A stretch of DNA of 64,000 nucleotides, from contig NZ_JACIEU010000015.1 in the NCBI RefSeq assembly GCF_014197035.1, positions 78,163 through 142,162 of the forward strand. Direction: 5' to 3'. The notes under the pieces are model-generated. The model saw nothing but the letters and a program-made list of their open reading frames with translations, did not search any database and was not told the DNA's origin. The position numbers and the translations under genes were made by a program. Below are positions 18,899-28,288 of this stretch, in pieces. Numbering within the stretch: position 1 is the first letter of the stretch; the number at the start of each line of letters is the position of its first letter. This DNA comes from Sphingobium scionense. GTDB taxonomy: Bacteria > Pseudomonadota > Alphaproteobacteria > Sphingomonadales > Sphingomonadaceae.

Positions 18899-20749
18899 AT
18901 GCGAACAAGCTATGATGTGATCGTGGTCGGTGGCGGCCATGCCGGCTGCGAGGCTGCCGCTGCGGCAGCGCGCAAGGGCGCAGCGGTGGCGCTGCTGACC
19001 TTCGAGCGGGCGACCGTGGGTGCCATGTCCTGCAACCCGGCGATCGGTGGTCTGGGCAAGGGCCATCTCGTCCGCGAAGTGGATGCACTCGACGGCTTGA
19101 TCGGCCGCGCCGCTGATGCAGGGGCGATCCATTATCGCATGCTCAATAGCAGCAAGGGTGCCGCCGTGCAGGGGCCGCGCGTGCAGGCGGACCGCAAGCG
19201 TTACAAGGCGGCGATCCATCAGATGCTCGACGCCCAGGCTGGCCTTGAGATCGTCGAAGGCGAGGCGGTGGGCCTGATCGTCCGCGAGGGTGCTGTGGCG
19301 GGTCTGGCGCTGGCCGATGGCCGGATGCTGGAGGTTCCTTCGGTTGTGCTGGCGACCGGCACCTTCCTGGGCGGCAAGCTGTTCCGGGGCGAGGATATCG
19401 ATGTCGGTGGCCGCACTGGCGAGCGGGCGGCAATGGCGCTGGGCGTGCAGTTGCGCGCGATGGGCCTGCCGATCGGCCGCCTGAAGACCGGGACGCCGCC
19501 GCGCATTGACGGCCGCACCATCGATTGGTCAGTGCTGGAGGAGCAGGCGTCGGACGGCGCGGGCTGGACCATGTCGCCGCTGTCAGATCATCGGCCGCTG
19601 CCGCAACTGGCCTGTGCCATCACCCGCACCAATGAACGGACCCATGCCATCATCCGCGAGGGGCTGGGGCGTTCGCCTCTATTCAGCGGCGCGATCGAGG
19701 GGCGGGGGCCACGTTACTGCCCGTCGATCGAGGATAAGGTGATCCGCTTCGGCGATCGCGACGGCCATCAGATTTTCCTGGAGCCGGAAGGGTTGGATGA
19801 CCCGCTGGTCTATCCCAATGGCATCAGCACCTCGCTGCCGGCTGATGTGCAGCTGGCCATGATACGGTCCATGCGCGGGCTGGAGCAGGCGGAGATCGTC
19901 GTGCCGGGCTATGCGGTCGAATATGACCATATCGATCCGCGCGCGCTGGATGCCAGTCTGGAAGTGCGGGCACTGCCCGGCCTCTTCTGCGCGGGGCAGA
20001 TCAATGGCACGACCGGCTATGAGGAGGCGGCTGCCCAGGGGTTGGTCGCCGGCACTAATGCTGCGGCGCGGGCGCGGGGTGAGGCGCCGATGATTCTTGA
20101 TCGGGCCAGTTCCTATATCGGCGTGATGATCGACGATCTGGTGCTGCAGGGCGTGACCGAACCCTATCGCATGCTGACCGCGCGCGCCGAATATCGGCTG
20201 CGACTGCGCGCCGACAATGCCGAGACGCGGCTGGGGGAGATCGGTATGGCGCATGGTATCATCGGCCCTGATCGGGCGGCGCGCTTCGCCGCACGGACCA
20301 GTGCGCGCGTCGCGATCGAAGCGGAACTGGCGGGACCCTTTACCGCGACCGAGATGGCGCGGGCGGGGGCAACGGTGCGGCAGGATGGCGCGCGGCGCAG
20401 CCTGTTCGAATGGGCGCGCTTCCCCGAGGTGCAGGCCGACCTGCTGGTGACGCTGGCACCGAGTCTGGCGGATGCCCCCGCCGATCTGCGGGCGGAGATT
20501 TTGGAAGACGCCCATTACGCGCCCTATCTCGAACGGCAGGATGCGGAGATCGCCGCACTGCGTCGGGACGAGCGCGTGGCGATTCCGACGGACTTCGACT
20601 TTGCCAGCGTCGGCGGCCTGTCGACCGAGATGATCGAGCGGCTGGACGGGGCGCGTCCTGACACGCTAGCCGCTGCGGGCCGTATCCGCGGCATCACCCC
20701 GGCGGCGCTCGCTGCCATCCTTGTCCATGTGCGGCGGAAGGCAGCATGA
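18899..20749 (+). CDS. mnmG: tRNA uridine-5-carboxymethylaminomethyl enzyme MnmG
   Basis: The protein has 616 residues. It begins with an FAD-binding Rossmann motif, [19 protein letters not shown], and has the MnmG signatures [22 protein letters not shown] and [20 protein letters not shown]. The C-terminal helical domain ([30 protein letters not shown]) is the MnmE-binding part. It forms an alpha2-beta2 complex with MnmE. Its last codons overlap rsmG by four bases (ATGA). Confidence 0.97.
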   Translation: MRTSYDVIVVGGGHAGCEAAAAAARKGAAVALLTFERATVGAMSCNPAIGGLGKGHLVREVDALDGLIGRAADAGAIHYRMLNSSKGAAVQGPRVQADRKRYKAAIHQMLDAQAGLEIVEGEAVGLIVREGAVAGLALADGRMLEVPSVVLATGTFLGGKLFRGEDIDVGGRTGERAAMALGVQLRAMGLPIGRLKTGTPPRIDGRTIDWSVLEEQASDGAGWTMSPLSDHRPLPQLACAITRTNERTHAIIREGLGRSPLFSGAIEGRGPRYCPSIEDKVIRFGDRDGHQIFLEPEGLDDPLVYPNGISTSLPADVQLAMIRSMRGLEQAEIVVPGYAVEYDHIDPRALDASLEVRALPGLFCAGQINGTTGYEEAAAQGLVAGTNAAARARGEAPMILDRASSYIGVMIDDLVLQGVTEPYRMLTARAEYRLRLRADNAETRLGEIGMAHGIIGPDRAARFAARTSARVAIEAELAGPFTATEMARAGATVRQDGARRSLFEWARFPEVQADLLVTLAPSLADAPADLRAEILEDAHYAPYLERQDAEIAALRRDERVAIPTDFDFASVGGLSTEMIERLDGARPDTLAAAGRIRGITPAALAAILVHVRRKAA

Positions 20750-21387
20750 CCGAAGACGAAGCGCGGGCCTGGCTCGATGCGCATTTTGATGTTCCACGTG
20801 AAACATGGGATCGGCTGGAGCGCTATGTGTCGCTTTTGCTGTCCGCGATGGAGGAGCAGAATCTGATCGCCGAATCGACCCGGCCCCATGTCTGGGCGCG
20901 GCATATCGTCGACTCGGCCCAGCTGCTGTTGCATGCCAAGGATGCGGGGGAGGGGCCTTGGATGGACCTGGGCTCCGGCGCCGGCCTGCCCGGTATCGTT
21001 GTCGCCAGCCTGTCCGAGCGGCCGTTGATCATGGTCGAATCGCGCCGCAAGCGAATCGATTTCCTCAATGATGTGATCGCGGAGCTGGGGCTGCGCAACG
21101 CATCGGTCTTTGGCGGGCGGGTCGAGATTGCGCCGCCCACCCGGTCTGCCGTCATCAGCGCCCGCGCTTATGCGCCGCTGCCAAAATTGCTCCAGTCGGC
21201 CCAGCATCTGGCCGATGAAAAGACGATTTGGGTGCTGCCCAAGGGACGAAATGCGCAGAATGAACTGGAGACCGCGCGTCCGGCATGGCAAGGTGCGTTT
21301 CATGTGGAACGCAGCGTGACCGACGCCGACAGCGCCATCATCGTCGCGCGATCCGTCAAACCTGTCAAAAAGAAGGGTCGAGGATGA
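20746..21387 (+). CDS. rsmG: 16S rRNA (guanine-N7) methyltransferase RsmG
   Basis: The protein has 213 residues. It has the Class I methyltransferase SAM motif [12 protein letters not shown] and the family sequence [20 protein letters not shown]. It methylates the 530-loop G of 16S rRNA. It overlaps mnmG (ATGA) and parA (ATGA). Notably, two parS-like sequences lie in its coding region: one near codons 15-20 and one near the end. Confidence 0.95.
   Translation: MTEDEARAWLDAHFDVPRETWDRLERYVSLLLSAMEEQNLIAESTRPHVWARHIVDSAQLLLHAKDAGEGPWMDLGSGAGLPGIVVASLSERPLIMVESRRKRIDFLNDVIAELGLRNASVFGGRVEIAPPTRSAVISARAYAPLPKLLQSAQHLADEKTIWVLPKGRNAQNELETARPAWQGAFHVERSVTDADSAIIVARSVKPVKKKGRG
20790..20805. other. 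parS site 3 (TGTTCCACGTGAAACA)
   Basis: This 16-mer is a near-perfect match to the alphaproteobacterial parS, with hybrid half sites (TGTTCCAC on one side and GTGAAACA on the other). It is within the first codons of rsmG, coding for DVPRET, so protein constraint and ParB-binding constraint share the same bases. Confidence 0.75.
21296..21311. other. Degenerate parS-like site 4 (CGTTTCATGTGGAACG)
   Basis: It matches the parS form except for a T in place of C in the central CACGTG. It lies near the 3' end of rsmG, about 75 bases before parA. It could be a weak or ancestral site. Confidence 0.4.
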
Positions 21388-22166
21388 TTTGTATCGCCAT
21401 CGCCAATCAGAAGGGCGGAGTCGGCAAGACCACCACGGCCATCAATCTGGCGACCGGCCTGGCCGCGACGGGCCTGCGCGTGCTGCTGGTCGATCTTGAT
21501 CCGCAGGGCAATGCATCGACCGGGCTGGGCGTCTATCAGGCCGACCGGACCCGATCGAGCTATGACCTGCTGGTCGGCAATTGCGAGCTGGACGAAGCGG
21601 TCGTCACCACCCGTGTGCCTAAGCTGGACTTGATCCCCGCGACCCAGGATCTGTCGGGCGCCGAGATCGAGCTGATCGACTATGAGCAGCGCACTCATCG
21701 TCTGGAACGGGTACTGGCCGAGGCCCCGGCTGGCCGCTGGGACATCTGCCTGATCGACTGCCCGCCGTCTCTCGGCCTGCTGACGGTCAATGCGATGGTG
21801 GCGGCACAATCGCTGCTGGTGCCGTTGCAGTGCGAATTTTTCGCGCTGGAGGGGCTGTCGCAGCTGTTGCAGACGGTCGAGCGCATCCGCAGCCGCTTCA
21901 ACACCGGTCTGTCGATCCTGGGCGTGGCGCTGACCATGTATGACCGCCGCAACCGGCTGACCGACCAGGTCGCCGACGATGTGCGCGCGGTGCTGGGCAA
22001 TCTCGTCTTCACCACCGTCATTCCGCGCAATGTGCGCCTGTCCGAAGCGCCGAGCCATGGTGTGCCGGCACTCATCTATGATTTCCGCTGTTCGGGGTCG
22101 GAAGCCTATATGCGTCTGGCGCGCGAATTGATCGCGCGTCTTCCCCGACAGGAGGTAGCGGCTTGA
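21384..22166 (+). CDS. parA: Chromosome-partitioning ATPase ParA
   Basis: The protein has 260 residues. It begins [21 protein letters not shown], the deviant Walker A of ParA, and continues LLVDLDPQGNASTGLG and CLIDCPPSLGLLTVNAM. There is no N-terminal helix-turn-helix, as expected for chromosomal ParA (Soj). It moves ParB-parS complexes to the poles. It overlaps rsmG by four bases and parB by the codons TTGA. Confidence 0.97.
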   Translation: MICIAIANQKGGVGKTTTAINLATGLAATGLRVLLVDLDPQGNASTGLGVYQADRTRSSYDLLVGNCELDEAVVTTRVPKLDLIPATQDLSGAEIELIDYEQRTHRLERVLAEAPAGRWDICLIDCPPSLGLLTVNAMVAAQSLLVPLQCEFFALEGLSQLLQTVERIRSRFNTGLSILGVALTMYDRRNRLTDQVADDVRAVLGNLVFTTVIPRNVRLSEAPSHGVPALIYDFRCSGSEAYMRLARELIARLPRQEVAA

Positions 22167-23092
22167 GCGACGAGATTGGGGAAAAGCAGAAGCCGGTAAA
22201 GCGGCCGCACGGTCTGGGCCGCGGCCTGTCGGCGCTGCTGGGCGATGTGAGCCGGGAAGAGCCGGTGGCGGCGAGCGCGAGCAGCGCTGCGCCGTCGAGC
22301 AAGGCAGTGCAGAATATCGAGGTCGCGCTGATCCAGCCGCACCCGGAACAGCCGCGCCGCCATTTCGACCAGGACGCGTTGCAGGAGCTGGCCGACAGCA
22401 TCGCAAAGCGCGGCGTGATCCAGCCGATCATCGTCCGTCCGCATGGCGGCGGTTTCCAGATCGTCGCGGGCGAACGGCGCTGGCGCGCGGCGCAGAAGGC
22501 GCAGCTGCATCGCATTCCGGCGATCGTGCGCGACTTCGACGAGCAGGAAACGCTGGAAATCGCGCTGGTCGAGAATATCCAGCGCGAGGATCTCAACCCG
22601 ATCGAAGAGGCCGAGGCCTATCGCAAGCTGATCGGCGAATTTCATCATAGCCAGGAAGCGCTGGGCCGTATCGTCGGCAAGTCGCGCAGCCATATTGCCA
22701 ATCTGATGCGCCTGCTCGACCTGCCCGATCCGGTGCAGCAGGCGGTGTCGCACGGGCGGATCAGCATGGGTCATGCCCGCGCGCTGATCGGCGTGCCGGG
22801 CTGCGAATCGATGGCGCTGATGGTGGAGCAGAAGGGGCTTTCGGTCCGCGAGACCGAGCAGCTGGTGCGCAAGACCAAGAAAGGCGAGGATGCCGAGCCC
22901 AAGTCGCGCGGCGCAACTGCCGGCGGCAAGGATGCCGATATCGCGGCACTGGAACAGCATCTGGCCGATATCCTTGGCCTGAAGGTCGAGATTGCTGACA
23001 ACGGCGACGGGCCGGGAATGTTGTCACTGCGCTATTCGACGCTCGATCAGCTCGACATGCTGTGCCAGCGCCTGTCGGGCGAGCGGATCTAA
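22163..23092 (+). CDS. parB: Chromosome-partitioning protein ParB
   Basis: The protein has 309 residues from a TTG at 22163, which follows AGGAGGT with good spacing and overlaps the parA stop. It contains LGRGLSALLGD at the N-terminus, HPEQPRRHFDQDALQELADS, GERRWRAAQKA, the CTP-binding region (ALVENIQREDLNPIEEAEAY) and a helix-turn-helix that binds parS (LGRIVGKSRSHIANLMRLLD, ISMGHARALIG). The C-terminal dimer domain ends DQLDMLCQRLSG. ParB loads on parS sites like those listed here and spreads as a CTP-dependent clamp. Confidence 0.97.
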   Translation: MSDEIGEKQKPVKRPHGLGRGLSALLGDVSREEPVAASASSAAPSSKAVQNIEVALIQPHPEQPRRHFDQDALQELADSIAKRGVIQPIIVRPHGGGFQIVAGERRWRAAQKAQLHRIPAIVRDFDEQETLEIALVENIQREDLNPIEEAEAYRKLIGEFHHSQEALGRIVGKSRSHIANLMRLLDLPDPVQQAVSHGRISMGHARALIGVPGCESMALMVEQKGLSVRETEQLVRKTKKGEDAEPKSRGATAGGKDADIAALEQHLADILGLKVEIADNGDGPGMLSLRYSTLDQLDMLCQRLSGERI

Positions 23093-23119
23093 AAAAGTCG
23101 CATCGGTTGGGTTCTGGAT

Positions 23120-23148
23120 GAGGGGGATGTGCAAAGCGCTTCCCCCTC
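23120..23148 (+). terminator. Hairpin after parB
   Basis: GAGGGGGA (23120-23127) pairs with TCCCCCTC (23141-23148) in the 82-base gap between parB and pepN. No T tract follows. Confidence 0.4.
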
Positions 23149-23174
23149 ACAGAATCAGGCACTAGGCTGGTGCC

Positions 23175-25778
23175 ATGGCCGATATCCAATCCACCCAAGC
23201 CGCCGCTCCCGCCATCATCCGCCGCGCCGATTATCGCGTGCCCGACTGGCTGGTCCCCGACATCGCCCTTGATTTCGATCTGGATGCCGCGCGGACGCGG
23301 ATCTGGTCGGACCTGTCGGTGGCGCGCAATGGCGACCATGATCGGCCGCTGCGGCTCGATGGTGATGGACTGGTGCCGCTGGCGGTGAAGGTCGACGGCT
23401 GCAGCTTGGACGAAACGGAATGGACGCTGGAGGCCGGCGCGCTGGTCGTGCCGCTCAGCGGCGCGACCCACAAGGTGGCGGTGCTGGTCGAGCTGGCACC
23501 CGAGAGCAACAGCAAGCTGATGGGCCTTTATGCCAGCGGCGGCCTACTCTGCACCCAGTGCGAGGCGGAGGGTTTTCGCCGCATCACCTTCTTCCCCGAT
23601 CGCCCCGATATCCTGTCGCGCTACAGCGTGAAGCTGACCGCCGACAAGGCGCGCTACCCGATCCTGCTCGCCAATGGCGATCCGGTCGAGCAGGGCGATC
23701 TGGAGGGCGGCCGCCATTGGGCACAATGGAATGATCCTTATCCCAAGCCCTGCTATCTCTTCGCGCTGGTCGCCGGCGACCTCGCCTGCAACGCCGACCG
23801 TTTCGTGACGATGAGCGGGCGCGAGGTGGCGCTGGGCATCTGGGTGCGCGAGGCCGACCTGCCGCGCACCGACCATGCGATGCAGGCGCTCAAGAACAGC
23901 ATGGCCTGGGACGAGCGCGTCTATGGCCGCGAATATGATCTGGACGTGTTCAACATCGTCGCGGTGGCCGACTTCAACTTCGGCGCGATGGAGAATAAGG
24001 GCCTCAACATCTTCAATTCGCGCTATATTCTGGCCGATCCCGAGACCGCGACCGACATCGACTATGATGGCGTCGAGGGCGTGGTGGCGCATGAATATTT
24101 CCACAACTGGTCGGGCAATCGCGTCACCTGTCGCGACTGGTTCCAGCTGTCGCTGAAGGAAGGCTTCACCGTCTTTCGCGACCAGAATTTCTCGGCCGAC
24201 ATGGGCAGCCATGCGGTCAAGCGGATCGAGGATGTGCGCATCCTGCGCGCGGCGCAGTTCCAGGAGGATTCAGGCCCGCTGGCGCATCCGGTGCGGCCCG
24301 AATCCTACATGGAAATCAGCAACTTCTATACGGCGACCATCTATAACAAGGGCGCCGAGCTGATCCGCATGATGGCGCTGATGCTGGGGGCGGAGCGCTT
24401 CCGCGCCGGCACCGACCTCTATTTCGACCGGCATGATGGCGAGGCGGCGACCTGCGAGGATTTTGTCCGCGCGATGGAGGAGGGCGGCGAGATCGACCTT
24501 GGCCAGTTCCGCCGCTGGTATGAGCAGGCGGGCACGCCCCATGTCCGCGGGCTGCTGAGCCATGATCCGGTCAGCCGCACGGCCGAGCTGTTGCTGGAAC
24601 AGAGCGTGCCGCCGACGCCGGGCCAGCCCGACAAGCGGCCGATGGCGATCCCGCTGCGCGTCGCCCTTTATGATCCGGCGACCGGCAGCCATCATGGCGA
24701 CCAGTTGCTGATGCTGACGGAGGCGCAGCAGCGTTTCACGTTCGACAATTTCGCCAGCCTGCCGATCCTGTCGATCAACCGCGGCTTTTCCGCGCCGGTG
24801 ATCGTCGAGACCAATCGCAGCCAGGCGGATTTGGCCTTCCTGTCGGCGCATGATGACGATCCCTTCGCCCGTTATGAGGCGATGCAGCAGCTGATGGTCA
24901 ATGTGCTGGTCGGTCAGGTTGCGGGCCAGAGCGTCGACGTGACGGCGGTGGTCGACGCGGTGCGCAACACCATCACCGATCCGCTGCTCGACCCGGCCTT
25001 CGTTGCCGAGGCGATCCGCCTGCCGAGCGAAGCCTATCTGGGCGACCAGATGAAACAGGTGGACCCGGACGCGATCCATGCTGCCCGCGATGCCCTCCAG
25101 ACCCGCCTGGGCGCCGATCTGGAGCCGCTGTGGCGTGATATCCATGCCAGGACCAAGGCCAACGCCTTTGCGGTCTCCCCGGCCGCCAAGGGCGCGCGCA
25201 AGCTGCGCAATGTCGCGCTCCTCTATCTTGTCGCGTCGGGCGCGGCGGATGGCCCGGCGATCGCCTATGGCCAGTATAGCGACGCCGACAACATGACCGA
25301 GCGTCAGTCGGCGCTGGCGACGCTGGCGAGCGGCACCAGCCCCGAGCGGGAGGCGGCGCTCGACATCTTCTTCAATCGCTACAGCGACGATGCGCTGACG
25401 CTGGACAAATGGTTCCAGACCCAGGCCTTCGCCTTCCATCCCGATACGGTGGAGCTGGTCGAGCAACTGGGCCAGCACAGGGCGTTTACGCTGGGTAACC
25501 CGAACCGGGTGCGCTCGCTCTATGGTGCCTTTGCCGGCAACCAGTGGGCGTTCCACGACAAGTCGGGCAAGGGCTATAGGCTGGTCGCCGACTGCATCAT
25601 TGCGCTCGACAAGCTCAACCCGCAGACCGCCGCCCGGCTGGTGCCGCCGCTTGGCCGCTGGAAGCGCTTCGATGAGGGCCGCGCCGCGCTGATGCGCGCG
25701 GAATTGCAGCGCATCCTGAATGAACCCGGCCTGTCCAAGGACGTGACCGAGCAGGCGAGCAAGAGCCTGGAGGGATAA
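23175..25778 (+). CDS. pepN: Aminopeptidase N (M1 family)
   Basis: The protein has 867 residues, the length of bacterial PepN. The substrate-binding motif GAMENKGLNIFN and the zinc motif HEYFHNWSGNRVTCRD (HExxH plus distal Glu) are present and intact. The C-terminal helical domain follows (DDNPFARYEAMQQL-like DDPFARYEAMQQLMVN, LGNPNRVRSLYGAFAGN). It removes N-terminal residues from peptides in the cytoplasm. It is convergent with the Mla lipoprotein gene across a 42-base gap that holds a hairpin. Confidence 0.97.
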   Translation: MADIQSTQAAAPAIIRRADYRVPDWLVPDIALDFDLDAARTRIWSDLSVARNGDHDRPLRLDGDGLVPLAVKVDGCSLDETEWTLEAGALVVPLSGATHKVAVLVELAPESNSKLMGLYASGGLLCTQCEAEGFRRITFFPDRPDILSRYSVKLTADKARYPILLANGDPVEQGDLEGGRHWAQWNDPYPKPCYLFALVAGDLACNADRFVTMSGREVALGIWVREADLPRTDHAMQALKNSMAWDERVYGREYDLDVFNIVAVADFNFGAMENKGLNIFNSRYILADPETATDIDYDGVEGVVAHEYFHNWSGNRVTCRDWFQLSLKEGFTVFRDQNFSADMGSHAVKRIEDVRILRAAQFQEDSGPLAHPVRPESYMEISNFYTATIYNKGAELIRMMALMLGAERFRAGTDLYFDRHDGEAATCEDFVRAMEEGGEIDLGQFRRWYEQAGTPHVRGLLSHDPVSRTAELLLEQSVPPTPGQPDKRPMAIPLRVALYDPATGSHHGDQLLMLTEAQQRFTFDNFASLPILSINRGFSAPVIVETNRSQADLAFLSAHDDDPFARYEAMQQLMVNVLVGQVAGQSVDVTAVVDAVRNTITDPLLDPAFVAEAIRLPSEAYLGDQMKQVDPDAIHAARDALQTRLGADLEPLWRDIHARTKANAFAVSPAAKGARKLRNVALLYLVASGAADGPAIAYGQYSDADNMTERQSALATLASGTSPEREAALDIFFNRYSDDALTLDKWFQTQAFAFHPDTVELVEQLGQHRAFTLGNPNRVRSLYGAFAGNQWAFHDKSGKGYRLVADCIIALDKLNPQTAARLVPPLGRWKRFDEGRAALMRAELQRILNEPGLSKDVTEQASKSLEG

Positions 25779-25790
25779 GGGAAAGGCGGC

Positions 25791-25814
25791 GGCCGGGGCG
25801 TTCAAACCCCGGCC
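25791..25814. terminator. Hairpin between pepN and the Mla operon
   Basis: GGCCGGGG (25791-25798) and CCCCGGCC (25807-25814) form a perfect 8-bp stem between convergent genes. It probably serves both strands. Confidence 0.5.
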
Positions 25815-25820
25815 GGCCGA

Positions 25821-26435
25821 TCAGTCCTTTTGCGCCGCGACCCAGGCGGCGACGTCGGTCGCCACCTTGTTGGCGGCGCTGTTGAGTGGTGCGCCCACCG
25901 TGCTGGCGTCGATCTTGCCGCCGACCGGTGCGCTGGCGGTAAAGCGCTGGCGGGCGATCGCGACGCCGGCCGGGGTCATCAGTGCGGCATCGAAGGTGAC
26001 GACGGCGCTGCTGCTGGCCTGGTCGATGGTGAAGGCGATCAGCTCGCCGCTCAGGCGCTGGCCGCCGTCACCGGAAAACTGACCGGAATCGAGTATGATC
26101 CGATCCGTGGTCGCCGCCACCGTTTCGGCCAGCAGGCGGCGGAACAGGTGGCGGGGTGTTTCGGCCCATTGCACCTTGGTCACATAGGCGACCGACGTCG
26201 GCGTCACCTGCACCGGCACGCGCACCGTGTCGATGACGCGTGCGGCTTCGGGATCGACGATGATCAGGCTGCGGCCGCCGCCGGCATTGCTCTGGGCGCC
26301 GGTCGGCACCTTGTGCGCGGCGTCGAGCGTCAGCAACTGCTGCGGCGGCTTGCTGCCGATCGAGACACAGCCGGACAGGGCGATTGCAGCGGCAAGCGCC
26401 AGCGATGCGCCACCCAGTTTCTTGTGGATCATCAT
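25821..26435 (-). CDS. ABC-type transport auxiliary lipoprotein (PqiC-like)
   Basis: The protein has about 204 residues from ATG codons at 26435 or 26432, chosen because AAAGGGAG lies just upstream. An ATG at 26450 would overlap the mlaD stop. It has a lipoprotein signal (ALAAAIALSGCVSIG) followed by a PqiC/DUF330-type domain (LTLDAAHKVPTG, YVTKVQWAETPRHLFRRLLAE). Such proteins sit under the outer membrane and receive or pass lipids from MCE systems. It is the last gene of the four-gene MlaE-F-D group. Confidence 0.82.
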   Translation of the reverse strand: MMIHKKLGGASLALAAAIALSGCVSIGSKPPQQLLTLDAAHKVPTGAQSNAGGGRSLIIVDPEAARVIDTVRVPVQVTPTSVAYVTKVQWAETPRHLFRRLLAETVAATTDRIILDSGQFSGDGGQRLSGELIAFTIDQASSSAVVTFDAALMTPAGVAIARQRFTASAPVGGKIDASTVGAPLNSAANKVATDVAAWVAAQKD

Positions 26436-26446
26436 CCGGCTCCCTT

Positions 26447-27409
26447 TCATGGCTTATAATCGGGCAGTTGGGGCGATCCGACGATCGAGCCCGCGCCCTG
26501 CTGGTCGAGTTTTTCCGCGACGCCGCGGAAGGCGCGCGACATTTCGCGCAGGTCGCGAACCAGGCGGTTCACTTCCGGCATGGTCTGGTTGCTGAAGGCA
26601 TGCACGCCCGGCTGCGCTTCGGCGATGGTCTTGTCGAGCGTGTCGATGCTGCGGCTGGCCGAGGCCACGCTCTTGCGCAGGTCGGCCATCAGCGGGCGGC
26701 CTTCGTCATTGATCAGGCCATTGGTGGTCGCGGCCAGCTCGCCGATCTGCTGCGCGGCGACGCCGGTGCGCTGCACCGCGATGCGCGCTTCGGCCAGGGT
26801 AGCGGCGATTTCCGGGCTGCGATCGGCCAGCGATCCGGTCACGCGGTCGAGATTGGCTAGGATGCCGGCGATCGACTGCTGATTCTTGTCGTTGAGCAGC
26901 TCGGTCAGCTTCTCGGTCAGGGTCGACAGGCGCTCCAGCAGTTGCGGCGCATTGTTGAGCAATTCGCCCAGCGCCCCCGGCTTGGTCGGGATCACCGGCA
27001 CGCCGTCGGGGCAGGCCGATTGACTGTTGTCGGCGGGGCAGATGATCGGCGGCGCGCCCTTGACCGCGCCGTCCAGCACCACTTCGCTGACCCCGGTAAA
27101 GCCGACGCCGGCGATGGTCGCGGTCGTGCCTTGCAGCACCGGGGTGCCGTCCTTCACCGAAATGCGCACCTTCACGAAGCTGGGATCGCGCTTCCACAGT
27201 TCGATCTTTTCGACCTGGCCGGAAGGGACGCCCGAATAATTGACGCCCGATCCCTTGGCGAGGCCGTTCACCGACTGCTTGAAGAAGATGTCATATTCCT
27301 TGTTCTCGCCGTTGGACAGGCGCGAGAACCAGAACGCGGCCGCCATGATGGCGGCCAGCAGCAGCAGCGTGACCGCGCCGACCAGCACATGATTGGACCG
27401 GGTTTCCAT
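26447..27409 (-). CDS. mlaD: MCE family lipid-binding protein MlaD
   Basis: The protein has 320 residues. An N-terminal membrane segment (VGAVTLLLLAAIMAAAFWF) anchors one MCE domain (about 38-115; GSGVNYSGVPSGQVEKIEL, VLQGTTATIAGVGFTGVSEV). Long coiled-coil helices follow (LTEKLTELLNDKNQQSIAG) that may form a needle or tunnel. Compared with E. coli MlaD it has a longer C-terminal helical part. It couples the inner-membrane ABC transporter to periplasmic lipid movement. It follows mlaF after three bases. Confidence 0.92.
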   Translation of the reverse strand: METRSNHVLVGAVTLLLLAAIMAAAFWFSRLSNGENKEYDIFFKQSVNGLAKGSGVNYSGVPSGQVEKIELWKRDPSFVKVRISVKDGTPVLQGTTATIAGVGFTGVSEVVLDGAVKGAPPIICPADNSQSACPDGVPVIPTKPGALGELLNNAPQLLERLSTLTEKLTELLNDKNQQSIAGILANLDRVTGSLADRSPEIAATLAEARIAVQRTGVAAQQIGELAATTNGLINDEGRPLMADLRKSVASASRSIDTLDKTIAEAQPGVHAFSNQTMPEVNRLVRDLREMSRAFRGVAEKLDQQGAGSIVGSPQLPDYKP

Positions 27410-27412
27410 ATC

Positions 27413-28288
27413 CTATTGCCTTCCGTCCGCTTGTTTTTCGGCAGCGGCCTTGCCGCGTTCGCGCGAGACGGCCGCTGTTGCGGCGCGGCCCCGCGGACCG
27501 TTGAAATATTCCTGAATCCAGGGGTGATCGAGCGCCAGCAATTCGTCGATCGTCCCCACCGCGATCACCTTCTTGTCTGCCAGCACCGCGACACGGTCGC
27601 AGATCGAATAAAGCGTGTCGAGATCATGGGTGATGAGGAATACGGTGAGGCCCAGCGTTTCCTGCAGCTTGCGGGTCTGGTCGTCGAACGCGGCAGCGCC
27701 GATCGGGTCGAGGCCGGCAGTCGGCTCGTCGAGGAACAGCAGGTCCGGGTCGAGCGCCAGAGCGCGGGCCAGGCCGGCGCGCTTCTTCATGCCGCCCGAC
27801 AGTTCCGCCGGATATTTGGGGCCGGCCTCGGGCGGCAGGCCGGTCATGCGGATCTTGTAGGCGGCGATCTCGTCGCGCAGCACCGGGCCGATATTGGGAT
27901 AATATTCGCGGATCGGCACTTCGACATTTTCGGCCACGGTCAGGGTCGAAAAGAGGGCGCCGCCCTGAAACAGCACACCCCAGCGCTTGCGGATCGCCAG
28001 CGCCTCATCATCGTCGAGGCGACCGACCATGTCCTCGCCAAAGACATGGACCTCACCCTCGTCGGGCACCTGCAGGCCGATGATCGATCGCATCAGCACC
28101 GATTTGCCGGTGCCCGATCCGCCGACCACGCCCAATATCTCGCCCTTGCGCACGTCGAGGTCGAGATTTTCGTGCACCGTCTGGTCGCCGAAGCTGTTTT
28201 TCAGGCCGCGCACCGAAATGGCGATGTCGTCGGATGCGACCGCCCGTTCGATCCGTTCTTCCTTGGCCTGGCGTTCATTGGCGGTCAT
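27413..28288 (-). CDS. mlaF: Mla-type ABC transporter ATP-binding protein
   Basis: The protein has 291 residues from the ATG at 28288, which overlaps the permease stop by one base (TGATG). It has Walker A GGSGTGKS, signature LSGGMKKR and Walker B LLFLDEPTAGLDP, followed by THD. The sequence LSGGMKKRAGLARALAL is typical of MCE-linked ATPases. It has an acidic/basic N-terminal tail and a C-terminal Ala/Arg-rich extension. It energises phospholipid transport between membranes. Confidence 0.95.
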   Translation of the reverse strand: MTANERQAKEERIERAVASDDIAISVRGLKNSFGDQTVHENLDLDVRKGEILGVVGGSGTGKSVLMRSIIGLQVPDEGEVHVFGEDMVGRLDDDEALAIRKRWGVLFQGGALFSTLTVAENVEVPIREYYPNIGPVLRDEIAAYKIRMTGLPPEAGPKYPAELSGGMKKRAGLARALALDPDLLFLDEPTAGLDPIGAAAFDDQTRKLQETLGLTVFLITHDLDTLYSICDRVAVLADKKVIAVGTIDELLALDHPWIQEYFNGPRGRAATAAVSRERGKAAAEKQADGRQ